DNA from: JBJXHC01 sp046160825
GTDB lineage: Bacteria; Bacteroidota; Ignavibacteria; UBA10030; UBA6906
NCBI GenBank assembly: GCA_046160825.1
Contig: JBJXHC010000051.1
Location: forward strand, 1-64,000
Direction: 5' to 3'
DNA length: 64,000 nucleotides
Part shown: positions 27,555 through 36,203 of the stretch, in pieces
Numbering within the stretch: the stretch's first letter is position 1
Layout of the letters: the number at the start of each line of letters is the position of its first letter
Program-made: the position numbers and the translations under genes
The notes under the pieces: generated by a model
Told to the model about the DNA's origin: nothing
The model's input: the letters and a program-made list of their open reading frames with translations, nothing else
The model's database searches: none

Positions 27555-28559
27555 ATGCCGACCTCAATGATTCCGAACCGAGTCAGAAACAGTACCCTTC
27601 TCGTTTCTTGCTTCTTACTACTCGCAATTGCATTGTTTCTTGCTCTGTCGGAGCGGGCCCCTCTGCATCGGTTCGGCCCGGATGGCTTGAACCGGATTGA
27701 AACAGAATTCCACTTCTACTACATGGGAGTGGTAGATGGCACCCTCCCCGGGCCGTATGCATACAGGTTATTGCTCCCACAGATGGTCTACCGCGTCGGT
27801 ACAATTACCGGTGTTAGTCCGCTCACCATAGACTTTGCCTTCAAAGTTATTCTCCTTTTTTTTTCACAGTTGCTCTTCTTCGGTTTCATGAAACGGTTCG
27901 TTCCCGAAGGCTGGAGTTTTGCCGCGGTGTTCCTCCTTGATGTGTTGATCGCATTCTCTCTATCCTATATCGAAGGCCCATCAGTTCTGGAAACCGGCGA
28001 TCTGGCAAACATGCTGGTGTTCATCATCGCCTTGTCGGCTCTACACCAAGGGCAATGGATAACTCTGTGTATTGTGCTGTTCATAGGAATGTTCAACCGT
28101 GAATCGCCGATTGTACTAATCCCGTTAGTGGTATATCTGCAGTGGGGGAAGCAAGGGGGCTGGCAGAAAATTCTTTTTGTCCTGCTTTCGTGTGTCGTTC
28201 CCTACGCAGTACTACACACCTTCATACATCCGTCGACGACCGTGTGGTTTACTACAGAAGGACTTGCACGCAACATCCCATTCGTTGCGTCGGAGTATTT
28301 ATCGAGCACTCTAGTCGCAAACCTTCGACTCTTTCTATTGATCGGCCCCTTAATGGTCTTGACTTTGCATGTGTATCGCCAGCTACCCGCATTCCTCCGC
28401 GCAACACTGCTCGTGGTACCGTTGCTTATTCCAATACACTATGTGTTTGGAGTAATTATCGAAACACGACTGTGGATGCCGCTCTTTCCGATTCTTGTCC
28501 CTACTGCAATCTTGGGGCTTGAGTACATCTACAAGAAAACTGAAACTCGCAATACCTAA
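27555..28559 (+). CDS. Polytopic inner-membrane protein of unknown function
   Basis: The protein (about 334 residues) is mostly hydrophobic with roughly eight transmembrane helices. One conserved-looking cytoplasmic or periplasmic loop reads PGPYAYRLLLPQMVYRV near residue 55-70. This resembles membrane enzymes of glycan or lipid metabolism (glycosyltransferase-like multi-pass proteins), but I cannot name a family and assign no function. The frame is open further upstream (from 27432). GGAG sits at 27551-27554, so starts at ATG 27555 and 27567 are both possible. It is the only plus-strand gene between 14.6 and 57.6 kb and converges on ftsZ. Confidence 0.65.
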   Translation: MPTSMIPNRVRNSTLLVSCFLLLAIALFLALSERAPLHRFGPDGLNRIETEFHFYYMGVVDGTLPGPYAYRLLLPQMVYRVGTITGVSPLTIDFAFKVILLFFSQLLFFGFMKRFVPEGWSFAAVFLLDVLIAFSLSYIEGPSVLETGDLANMLVFIIALSALHQGQWITLCIVLFIGMFNRESPIVLIPLVVYLQWGKQGGWQKILFVLLSCVVPYAVLHTFIHPSTTVWFTTEGLARNIPFVASEYLSSTLVANLRLFLLIGPLMVLTLHVYRQLPAFLRATLLVVPLLIPIHYVFGVIIETRLWMPLFPILVPTAILGLEYIYKKTETRNT

Positions 28560-28583
28560 GTTTCTACAGAATTGAAAACACAA

Positions 28584-28609
28584 ACGGCGCGTCGATATCG
28601 ACAGGCCGT
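28584..28609. repeat. Imperfect 26-bp palindrome between convergent genes
   Basis: ACGGC-gc-GTCGAT pairs with ATCGAC-ag-GCCGT; the centre GTCGATATCGAC (28591-28602) is a perfect palindrome. It lies between the 3' ends of the membrane-protein gene and ftsZ. Without a T tract, it is either a bidirectional terminator aided by other factors or a repeat element. Confidence 0.5.
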
Positions 28610-28643
28610 CTGGACAGTTAAGGTTATCGCGTGGATTCTCTTT

Positions 28644-28669
28644 TCATGGTTCGACTTCGCTCACCATGA
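28644..28669. repeat. Short hairpin repeat after ftsZ
   Basis: TCATGGT (28644-28650) and ACCATGA (28663-28669) form a 7-bp stem around a 12-nt loop beginning TCGACTTCG. Short intergenic hairpins of this composition are often repeated in genomes. A second copy is not visible in this window. Confidence 0.45.
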
Positions 28670-28678
28670 CGAGGCACT

Positions 28679-28714
28679 TCAATCCATGATCTTGCGCAAG
28701 AAGGCGGGCTTGCC
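28679..28714 (-). pseudogene. Remnant of a second ftsZ 3' end
   Basis: Directly downstream of the ftsZ stop, the minus strand again encodes GKPAFLRKIMD and a stop (TGA at 28681-28679). The true ftsZ end, EKPAFLRKIMD, lies exactly 41 bp upstream (copies start at 28676 and 28717). The shared peptide is encoded with three silent codon differences (Lys AAG/AAA, Arg CGC/AGG, Leu TTG/CTC). The copy is out of frame with ftsZ and has no start. It looks like the tail of another ftsZ allele. Confidence 0.65.
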
Positions 28715-28719
28715 CGACT

Positions 28720-29901
28720 TCAATCCATGATTTTCCTGAGGAAGGCGGGCTTCTCCGGATCTGCCTTGTCGATCTTCTGGCGCTCTGCGAACTCCTCGCT
28801 GCGGTGCGCGTTCACGGTGATGTCCACTCCGCGTCGCACGTACGCCGGTTCGTCGAGCTTCTGTAATTCCGTTACGCCGGTGGGAATCCTGTCGATCACG
28901 CGAACGCTCTTGGTCTGACGGAACCCGGCTGATGGATTCATGCCGCGCTTGTTGAAGCCCGTCGCAATCACGGTCACCATGATCTCGTCATCCATATTTT
29001 CATCCACTACTGCGCCGAGGATAACATTGGCATCCTCGCCTGCCGCTTCGTGAATGATCTCTGTTGCTTCGTCCACTTCCACCAGCGACATCGAGATCCC
29101 GCCGGTGATATTGACGAGCACGCCCTGTGCACCGGAGATGGAAACGTCTTCGAGCAACGGACTGGAGATCGCCGCGTGTGCTGCTTCCACTGCACGGTTC
29201 TCACCCTTCGCAATGCCCGAGCCCATTACCGCATCGCCCATTTCCTTCATCACGGTCCGCACGTCGGCGAAGTCCACGTTGATGAGGCCGGGCACAGTGA
29301 TCAGTTCTGAGATACCGCGGGTCGCACCGTAAAGCACCTGGTTCGCGATATCGAACGCTTCGGTAAGCGGTGTGTTCCGCTCCACGATGGAGAGGAGCTT
29401 CTGATTCGGGATAACAATCAGTGTGTCCACCTGCTTCTTTAGCTCTTCAATGCCCGTCTCTGCCTGGGCAAGTCGACGCTTGCCTTCACAGTTAAACGGT
29501 CGTGTCACGATACCAACAACCAGCGCCCCGATACTCTTGGCGATGTTTGCCACGAGCGGTGCGCCGCCTGTGCCTGTGCCGCCACCCATACCTGCGGTAA
29601 CGAACACCATGTCGCTTCCCGCAAGTGCGCGTGCAATCTCATCGCGATCTTCTTCGACAGCGCGGTGTCCCACGGAGGGATCCGCACCGGCGCCGAGACC
29701 GCGTGTGAGGTTTTTGCCGATCTGGACTTTGTTCGGCGCTTCGTTGCGTTCAAGCGCCTGCAGATCGGTGTTCACGGCGAAGAAATCAACGCCGTGGAGT
29801 CCTTTATGAATCATACTGTTGACGGCATTGCCGCCGCCGCCGCCAACACCAACAACACGAATCTTGGCGCCACGATCGAGATAGCTGTCCAATTCGATCA
29901 C
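28720..29901 (-). CDS. ftsZ: Cell division protein FtsZ
   Basis: FtsZ is the tubulin-like GTPase that forms the division ring at midcell. The 393-residue protein has the GTP-binding tubulin signature GMGGGTGTGGAP (about 100-112), NTD-type motifs, and the conserved C-terminal peptide KPAFLRKIMD (384-393) that docks FtsA and other partners. Length and order are normal. It is the last gene of the dcw cluster, after ftsA, with a 64-nt gap. A duplicated copy of its final codons lies just downstream. No promoter is evident, so it is probably transcribed with ftsA. Confidence 0.97.
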   Translation of the reverse strand: MIELDSYLDRGAKIRVVGVGGGGGNAVNSMIHKGLHGVDFFAVNTDLQALERNEAPNKVQIGKNLTRGLGAGADPSVGHRAVEEDRDEIARALAGSDMVFVTAGMGGGTGTGGAPLVANIAKSIGALVVGIVTRPFNCEGKRRLAQAETGIEELKKQVDTLIVIPNQKLLSIVERNTPLTEAFDIANQVLYGATRGISELITVPGLINVDFADVRTVMKEMGDAVMGSGIAKGENRAVEAAHAAISSPLLEDVSISGAQGVLVNITGGISMSLVEVDEATEIIHEAAGEDANVILGAVVDENMDDEIMVTVIATGFNKRGMNPSAGFRQTKSVRVIDRIPTGVTELQKLDEPAYVRRGVDITVNAHRSEEFAERQKIDKADPEKPAFLRKIMD

Positions 29902-29965
29902 TGGATGGTCCTCCTTTGATATGTGGATTGTGTGAATAAGAAATTCTCTGACATTCTTGTATTCA

Positions 29966-31198
29966 TTATAGTTGGTCGAACCACTCCTTCATTTTCTTTG
30001 CCATACCGGTCATTGTCTTTTCGCGTCTGCCGCTCTGCGATACCGAAACCCGATTCTGGTTCTTCAGCCCGTAGATAACGAGACCGACTGCCGTGGAGTA
30101 CGTCGGGTTTTCTATCTCACGGACAAGGCCTCCGGCAAATCCCGCCGGGATACCGATCTTCACTGGCATGCCGAGCACCTCCCGGGCAAGGTCTGCTGTT
30201 CCTTTTATGAGCGCGCCTCCTCCTGTGAGCACCACACCACCCGACAGGTGCTTTGAATAGCCGGAGCGTTTGATCTCCAATGCAGCGATCTCAAAAATCT
30301 CTTCCATGCGCGGCTGGATGATCTGTGCAAGTAAACGCTTATCGATCTCTATGGGCGCGCGGCCGCCAACACCCGGAAGAATGAGCGGTTCGTTGTTTAC
30401 GACTGAAGGGATGAACGCGTAGCCATGATCCTTCTTTAATTTTTCCGCCTGGTCATTCAGAATACCGAGACCTTTGCGAATGTCGTCGGTGACCTTTCTG
30501 CCCGCGATGCCAATCACGGCAGTGTGGCGGATTGTCCGCTCTTCGAAGACGGCAAGGTCCGTCGTGCCGCCGCCAACATCGAGAAGCGCAATCCCCACTT
30601 CTTTCTCTTCATCATCAAGCACGGCGTAGCTGGAAGCAAGCGGCTCGAGCACCATGTCGTTTACTTCAAGTCCTGCGCGCTGCACACACTTGTAAATATT
30701 CTGGGCTGCGCTTACCAGTCCGGTAATGATGTGGACGTTCGCCTCCATCCGCACGCCCGACATCCCGAGCGGATCATAGACGCCATCCTGGCCATCAATG
30801 ATGAACTCCTGTGGGATGACGTGGATGATTTTTCGGTCGGAGGGCAATGCCACGCGCTTGGTATCTTCTATCAGCCTGTCGATATCCGCCTGCGTCACTT
30901 CATGATCTTCTCCGCTCACCCCGATAACGCCGCGACTTTGAAAACTCTGAATATGGTCGCCGGCAATTCCTACAATCACCGACTTGATCGCTACGCCGGA
31001 TTGCGACTCCGCTTCAGCCACCGCGTTGGTGATGGAGCGGATTGTTTTTTCGATATGCGTGACAACACCGCGCATCATGCCGTCGGAGGGGCTTCGTCCC
31101 ACACCAAGAATATTCACCCGACCGCTCTCGTCCATGCCGGCAACGACTGCACACACCTTGGTCGTCCCGATGTCGAGGCCTACAATTATGTTATCCAT
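29966..31198 (-). CDS. ftsA: Cell division protein FtsA
   Basis: FtsA is the actin-like ATPase that tethers FtsZ to the membrane and recruits later division proteins. The 410-residue product has the phosphate-1 motif GLDIGTTKV near the N terminus, phosphate-2 LLDVGGGTTD, and SHS2/1C domain sequence. A likely amphipathic C-terminal helix (KMKEWFDQL) is the membrane anchor. It overlaps ftsQ by 8 nt and precedes ftsZ, the classic ftsQAZ order. Confidence 0.95.
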   Translation of the reverse strand: MDNIIVGLDIGTTKVCAVVAGMDESGRVNILGVGRSPSDGMMRGVVTHIEKTIRSITNAVAEAESQSGVAIKSVIVGIAGDHIQSFQSRGVIGVSGEDHEVTQADIDRLIEDTKRVALPSDRKIIHVIPQEFIIDGQDGVYDPLGMSGVRMEANVHIITGLVSAAQNIYKCVQRAGLEVNDMVLEPLASSYAVLDDEEKEVGIALLDVGGGTTDLAVFEERTIRHTAVIGIAGRKVTDDIRKGLGILNDQAEKLKKDHGYAFIPSVVNNEPLILPGVGGRAPIEIDKRLLAQIIQPRMEEIFEIAALEIKRSGYSKHLSGGVVLTGGGALIKGTADLAREVLGMPVKIGIPAGFAGGLVREIENPTYSTAVGLVIYGLKNQNRVSVSQSGRREKTMTGMAKKMKEWFDQL

Positions 31199-32018
31199 GA
31201 CTGTCCTTTAATGATGTAGAACGATCGTGAGACTTGGTCTTCTTGATCCCATCCCCGCCGTGGTTCCAGCGGACGACCACCTGGTCCTCAAAGCGAAGAT
31301 CGACGTATTGTAATTCCGAGGCACCATGTTGCGATACAAATTCCGTCCAGAAGGCGTCGAACTTCGCCATCTTGCGGATGATGTCGCCTTTCCCCACCAT
31401 CACCGGCACACCCAACTCCGCCGTGTAAAGAACGATGTCGCCGCTTGTTTCCCGGTGTACTTCCGAGATGCGATGATAGAGTTCCTCATTCATTTCCTTT
31501 GCAAGGAACAACAGCGCGAGTGCTTCACGAATTTGTGGATTGGTCGTCTGCTTTCCCGGCACCAGTGCGCTGTTCTTCGGCCAGCCCGTCAGCACGGGGA
31601 GATCGAACATATGTTCCGAACCCGTCGGGGGAAGAACGAATCCCTCGCTATCAAGGTACAGCATCTGTTCGCCGATCACGATGGCAACCGGTACACGTTC
31701 CACCACGCTGATGCAAATGCGGTTCGGTACATCCCGCGTCACCGCTGCTTCGCTGACGAAACTATTCTTCTCGATCCGCGTGCGAGCCGTGTATAAATCA
31801 ACATCAAAAAGTTTTTGGTTTATATCGATTCCCGCAAGCGTTTTGACTTCCTTTTCGGTCAGAATCTTGTTGCCTTCCACTCCCACGTCAAGTATGCGGA
31901 GATCGCTTTTCCACATGTTTGCCCGGAGAGCAACCGCAAGAATCCCGACGACGAGCAGCAACAGAAGCGCCGTCGTAAGTCGTCCCGATTTTCTTTCTGT
32001 TGTGTTCGGTTCGGGCAT
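31191..32018 (-). CDS. ftsQ: Cell division protein FtsQ (DivIB)
   Basis: FtsQ is a bitopic membrane protein linking early and late division proteins. The 275-residue product has a single transmembrane helix (about 14-34), a POTRA-like domain (about 40-110; VGVEGNKILTEKEVKTLAG) and a beta domain (about 115-225). It overlaps ftsA by 8 nt and follows murC by 3 nt, suggesting tight translational coupling. The N-terminal cytoplasmic tail is short and basic. Confidence 0.9.
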   Translation of the reverse strand: MPEPNTTERKSGRLTTALLLLLVVGILAVALRANMWKSDLRILDVGVEGNKILTEKEVKTLAGIDINQKLFDVDLYTARTRIEKNSFVSEAAVTRDVPNRICISVVERVPVAIVIGEQMLYLDSEGFVLPPTGSEHMFDLPVLTGWPKNSALVPGKQTTNPQIREALALLFLAKEMNEELYHRISEVHRETSGDIVLYTAELGVPVMVGKGDIIRKMAKFDAFWTEFVSQHGASELQYVDLRFEDQVVVRWNHGGDGIKKTKSHDRSTSLKDSHG

Positions 32019-32021
32019 CGA

Positions 32022-33404
32022 TCAGCTCTTCGCCTTCAGTTGTTTGATAAAGTCCTCACCGAACCTCCAGATATCTCCCGCCCCCATCGTGATGATGATG
32101 TCTCCTTTCAGCTTCATCTCCATCAGGAATGACGGCACCTGTTTTTTATCGGGAATGTAATGCACTTGTTTGTGCCCGAATTCCTTCGCCGCGTTCGCAA
32201 TCAGTTCACCGTTGATTCCCTGGATTGGTTCTTCGCGTGCAGGATACACGTCCGTCAGTACAAGCACGTCGGCATTGAAGAACGAACGACCGAACTCTTC
32301 ATAAAAATCCCGTGTGCGTGAGTACAGGTGTGGTTGAAACACACACACAACACGCCGCCGCCAACCGGCCTTTGCCCCCGCGAGCGTCGCCCTGATTTCT
32401 GTCGGATGGTGTGCATAGTCGTCCACCACCGTGATGCCTCCGACTTCCGCTTTCACTTCCCACCGACGGAAAACGCCGGTGAACTTCTCCACGCCGGCCT
32501 TCACTTTATCGAATGGCACCCCAAGCTCCAGACCCACGGCAATTGCAGCAAGCGCATTCTGCACATTGTGCCTTCCGGGGATCTGCAACTCGACCTCTCC
32601 GAGATCTTTTCCATTCCTGACGACGAGAAATGTTGTCTTGTTCTGTTTATGAACAAGATCAACGGCCTGCAGGTCGGCTTGACCATTCAGTCCGTAGGTG
32701 ATGATTTTTTTCTTGATGCGCGGCATGATGTCCTGCAGTGCCGGTTCATCGAGACAGAGCACCACAAAGCCGTAGAATGGAACCTTCGCCGCAAACTGTA
32801 TGAATGCACCCTTGATGTCTTCAAGATCTCTATAGCAATCGAGATGATCCGTCTCCAATGTCGTCAACACCGCGATCGTCGGTGTGATGGAAAGAAACGA
32901 GCGATCAAACTCATCGGCTTCAACGACAATGAAATCCCCTTTGCCGAGACGTGCATTGGAGCCTGCAAGACCGTGCAGCCGTCCGCCAACGATCACTGTC
33001 GGATCGACTCCTCCCTCCATCAACACCAGACTGATGATGGAAGTGGTGGTCGTTTTGCCGTGTGTACCTGCGACGCCGATGCCGTATTTCAAACGCATCA
33101 CCTCGGCCAGCATCTCCGCCCGACGGATCACCGGTATCTTCCGCTTGTGCGCTTCAACCAGTTCGGGGTTGTCGGGAGGAACAGCAGAAGAATAGACGAC
33201 CGCGTCCACGTCGGGCTCGAGATTCTTCCCGTCGTGGCCGAGATATACTTTGGCACCCAGTTCCTCGAGTTTCTCCGTGTTGTCGCTCGCCGCGCGGTCT
33301 GAACCGGTCACTCGGAATTTTTGGTCCAGCAGAATCTCGGCAATGCCGCTCATGCCGATGCCGCCGATTCCCACAAAATGTAATTTCTTAATTGATGAAA
33401 ACAT
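32022..33404 (-). CDS. murC: UDP-N-acetylmuramate-L-alanine ligase
   Basis: MurC adds L-alanine to UDP-MurNAc with ATP in cytoplasmic peptidoglycan precursor synthesis. The 460-residue product has the FVGIGGIGMSGIAEIL N-terminal motif, the P-loop GTHGKTTTTS and the EADEFDRSF motif, in standard three-domain Mur order. It ends 3 nt before ftsQ and starts 9 nt after the PH-like gene. No murB or ddl is found in the cluster, although murB often sits next to murC. Confidence 0.96.
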   Translation of the reverse strand: MFSSIKKLHFVGIGGIGMSGIAEILLDQKFRVTGSDRAASDNTEKLEELGAKVYLGHDGKNLEPDVDAVVYSSAVPPDNPELVEAHKRKIPVIRRAEMLAEVMRLKYGIGVAGTHGKTTTTSIISLVLMEGGVDPTVIVGGRLHGLAGSNARLGKGDFIVVEADEFDRSFLSITPTIAVLTTLETDHLDCYRDLEDIKGAFIQFAAKVPFYGFVVLCLDEPALQDIMPRIKKKIITYGLNGQADLQAVDLVHKQNKTTFLVVRNGKDLGEVELQIPGRHNVQNALAAIAVGLELGVPFDKVKAGVEKFTGVFRRWEVKAEVGGITVVDDYAHHPTEIRATLAGAKAGWRRRVVCVFQPHLYSRTRDFYEEFGRSFFNADVLVLTDVYPAREEPIQGINGELIANAAKEFGHKQVHYIPDKKQVPSFLMEMKLKGDIIITMGAGDIWRFGEDFIKQLKAKS

Positions 33405-33413
33405 GTCCGTCCA

Positions 33414-33920
33414 TCACCTGTCTGTAAACTTTGGTCTCTGCCATCTGCGTTGCGTACGTTTCGGAACCTGTGCTGCAATCCTGTTCATTTCCTGAACAAG
33501 TTCCCGGTCCCGCTCATAGCGACCGATCCGGATCCTGAGCAAGCGGCGGCGTTTTTTCAACTTGAGAACGACCACCTGAAATCGTCCTCCTGTTTGAACA
33601 CGCGCTTCCCGACCCACGTGCATCCATTCGATGTCACCGATACGGATGCTGCGCTCATGGAAACGGTTGACGAATTGGATTCCGCCTTCCGTGATCACCA
33701 GCCGGCGACGCCGAATCAAGTTCAACACCAGCGCAACAATCGACATCACCACAAAGAAAACGATCACATACATCAACGGATCATTCAGCACATACTCGAA
33801 CTTTGCCTCGACGAAGTTCCCGCGAATACCGCCGTATAATATTAATGTGAAGAGATACAGCAGTACCGATTGATAATAAAAGTCGAGCTTGTATTTGAAA
33901 ACTTTCCCGTCGTCGGTCAT
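33414..33920 (-). CDS. Small membrane protein resembling a PH-like domain protein
   Basis: I do not recognise a named family. The 168-residue product has two transmembrane helices (about 15-32 and 48-65). A basic, beta-rich cytoplasmic half (about 70-165) follows: LVITEGGIQF, RIGDIEWMHV, FQVVVLKLKKRRRLLRIRIG, reminiscent of bacterial PH-like domains. It overlaps murG by 4 nt (ATGA-type coupling) and precedes murC by 9 nt, so it is a real dcw-cluster gene in this lineage. Its strand composition fits a membrane-associated scaffold, but function is unknown. Confidence 0.72.
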   Translation of the reverse strand: MTDDGKVFKYKLDFYYQSVLLYLFTLILYGGIRGNFVEAKFEYVLNDPLMYVIVFFVVMSIVALVLNLIRRRRLVITEGGIQFVNRFHERSIRIGDIEWMHVGREARVQTGGRFQVVVLKLKKRRRLLRIRIGRYERDRELVQEMNRIAAQVPKRTQRRWQRPKFTDR

Positions 33921-35023
33921 GATGTTGTGGCGAGAGTAATCACCGCTTGCGCTAATGCCGGCGCCGCTCCGGGCTTACCCATCGCCTTTGCCTTTTCTGC
34001 CATACCGTTGCGCCGCTCCGGGTTGCCAAGTAACTCCTGTATCGTACCGGGCAGCCGCGTCGCAAGCTCGTCATCCTTGATCATCACAGACGCCCCAAAC
34101 TCCACCATCGCCCGGGCATTTTCCGTTTGATGATCCGCCGCCGCGTGGGGATACGGGACAAGAATCGACGGTACTCCGGCACGAGCAATCTCCGCGACCG
34201 ACGTGGCTCCTGCCCGTGAGACGATCAGATCGCACACTGCGTACGCGTGCTGCATTTGATCGATGAATTTGTAGAGTCGCACATCCGGATAGCCGTCTCC
34301 AAGACGCTGTTTCACCCTGTCAAAATCCGACTCACCGGTTTGCCATATCATCTGCACATGATCCCCTGCAACCTTGTCGACAATAGCCAATATCGCATCG
34401 TTGATGGATCGAGCTCCCAGACTTCCACCGAAAACCAAAAGTGTCGGTTTCTGTGGATCAACATTGAAAAACTTCGCACTCTCAAGCCGCGTGACGGTGC
34501 CCAGCGTTGCACGTGTCGGGTTGCCGGTCACTTTCACGTTGTCAGTCCGTTTCAGATAACGCAGCGAACTCTCGAACGTGACGTGAACTTCTGTTGCCCA
34601 TCCCGCCAAAAGCCGGGTTGTCACACCGGGATAACTGTTCTGCTCCTGGATCAATGTTGGAATCCCGAGCAACGATGCTGCAAAAATCACCGGACCGCAG
34701 ACGTAGCCTCCCGTCCCCACGACAACAGCCGGCCTGATCTTGAGTATGAGAATGAACGACTGCATCAACGCGACGATGGTCTTCAACGGAAAGAGCAGAT
34801 TGTCCGCTGAAAGTCTTCGCCTGAAACCGCTAATCCATATCGGTGCAAACGCGTATCCGCGCTGTGGGACGACGCGTGCTTCGATTTTGTTTCTTGTTCC
34901 AACGAATGTGATTTCCGCATCCGGCCGGATTTTCTTAATCTCATCTGCAATGGCAATTCCCGGAAAGAGATGGCCACCGGTTCCACCTCCCGCGAAGAGT
35001 ATGCGAAATCGTTTCGACTGCAC
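33917..35023 (-). CDS. murG: UDP-N-acetylglucosamine-MurNAc-pentapeptide-PP-undecaprenol GlcNAc transferase
   Basis: MurG makes lipid II from lipid I at the inner face of the membrane. The frame is open from 35095, but GTG at 35023 is the likely start: it is preceded by AAGGTG, leaves 1 nt after ftsW, and begins just before the RILFAGGGTGGH glycine motif. This gives 368 residues, the usual size. The second sugar-binding motif VSRAGATSVAEI and VPYPHAAADHQ are present. It ends by overlapping the PH-like gene by 4 nt. Confidence 0.95.
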   Translation of the reverse strand: MQSKRFRILFAGGGTGGHLFPGIAIADEIKKIRPDAEITFVGTRNKIEARVVPQRGYAFAPIWISGFRRRLSADNLLFPLKTIVALMQSFILILKIRPAVVVGTGGYVCGPVIFAASLLGIPTLIQEQNSYPGVTTRLLAGWATEVHVTFESSLRYLKRTDNVKVTGNPTRATLGTVTRLESAKFFNVDPQKPTLLVFGGSLGARSINDAILAIVDKVAGDHVQMIWQTGESDFDRVKQRLGDGYPDVRLYKFIDQMQHAYAVCDLIVSRAGATSVAEIARAGVPSILVPYPHAAADHQTENARAMVEFGASVMIKDDELATRLPGTIQELLGNPERRNGMAEKAKAMGKPGAAPALAQAVITLATTS

Positions 35024-35024
35024 A

Positions 35025-36200
35025 TTAATACACCTTTCCGACAGCAGGGGTTTGCGTCGGCTCAAGTGGCCGCACACCATCCGGAGCCTGCACAAGCCGC
35101 GGATACATGTCGGTCTGAGATGAAATATTCAGCAGAACCCCGAGCGCAACCGACGAAAACAACATGGACGATCCGCCATAACTCACAAAGGGCATGGGAA
35201 GTCCGGTTGTGGGCAGAATTCCAAGTGTGACTCCTGCGTTCACGAGCGCGTAGAGTGTGATTGCGGACGTAATGCCGACGGCAAGATACCTGCCGAAATC
35301 ATCACGGGCATATCGAGCGATCCGCATGCCGCGCAGCATGATCGTCAGGAAAATGAGCGTGATGACTATGGTGCCGATCAAACCGTACTCCTCTCCGATG
35401 ATGGAGAAGACAAAGTCCCCGTACGACTCCGGCAGAAAAAAATCACGTTGCCTGCTCTCGCCCGGGCCGAGGCCGAAGATACCTCCGTTGCCAAACCCGA
35501 TGATTCCCTGGTGGAGCTGATAATTTCCCGGCGAACTCGAATCGCCTCCGCCACCCAGATAACTCATGATGCGTCGCATACGATACTCTGCGCTCAGCAT
35601 ATAGCCGATGAGGAGCGGAAGAAGCGCGACGAAAGTCAATCCTATGTGCGATAGTTTCGCACGACCAATAAACAGCATCACCAGGCTGATCATGAAAATC
35701 ATTGCACCGTTGCTGAAGTTCGGTTGCAGCAGCACAAGCAATGTTACCGTTCCAATCCAGATCAATGTCGGGATGAAGCCGGTTTTGAAGTCTCTGATCC
35801 GATCCTTCTTTTCCGTGAACAGAGTGCAGAGATGGAAGATCAGAGCATACTTTGCCAGTTCAGATGGCTGCAAACCGAATCCGCCGAGACGGAGCCAACG
35901 CGCAGCTCCCTTCACTTCCCCCCCCAACACAAGCGTGACCAGCAACAATCCTATGGAGGCAATCAGTAAGAGCTTCGTGAGCTTTTTGTATTTCTTGTAG
36001 TCGATATTCATGAACACGAAAATTGCCGCGAAGCCCATAAGCACCTTGACGGCATGACTGCCCAGCAGCTTCTCACTCGCACCAAATTTTTCGAAAGCCC
36101 AGGTCGAGCTGGCACTGTACACCACGCCAAGGCTGAGTACCATCAGCACAAGAACACTCACGAGTATGGACAAGTCGATATGGTTGCGCTGGGTCTTCAT
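35025..36200 (-). CDS. ftsW: Lipid II glycosyltransferase / division protein FtsW
   Basis: FtsW is the SEDS-family septal peptidoglycan polymerase, working with FtsI. The 391-residue product has about ten transmembrane helices and the SEDS signature IPTTGLPMPFVSYGGSSML near residue 345. It lies between murD and murG. Its transpeptidase partner ftsI is in the same cluster. Confidence 0.95.
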   Translation of the reverse strand: MKTQRNHIDLSILVSVLVLMVLSLGVVYSASSTWAFEKFGASEKLLGSHAVKVLMGFAAIFVFMNIDYKKYKKLTKLLLIASIGLLLVTLVLGGEVKGAARWLRLGGFGLQPSELAKYALIFHLCTLFTEKKDRIRDFKTGFIPTLIWIGTVTLLVLLQPNFSNGAMIFMISLVMLFIGRAKLSHIGLTFVALLPLLIGYMLSAEYRMRRIMSYLGGGGDSSSPGNYQLHQGIIGFGNGGIFGLGPGESRQRDFFLPESYGDFVFSIIGEEYGLIGTIVITLIFLTIMLRGMRIARYARDDFGRYLAVGITSAITLYALVNAGVTLGILPTTGLPMPFVSYGGSSMLFSSVALGVLLNISSQTDMYPRLVQAPDGVRPLEPTQTPAVGKVY

Positions 36201-36203
36201 GTT

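Noticed and set aside
28676..28757. Tandem 41-bp repeat as a CRISPR array
   Set aside because: Only two units, no spacers, and both encode the ftsZ C-terminal peptide with silent differences.
32328..33302. 324-residue plus-strand frame
   Set aside because: Antisense of murC; composition is an artefact of codon bias.
33917..35095. Longer MurG of 392 residues
   Set aside because: The GTG at 35023 has a ribosome-binding site and avoids a 71-nt overlap with ftsW; the extra 24 residues match nothing in the family.
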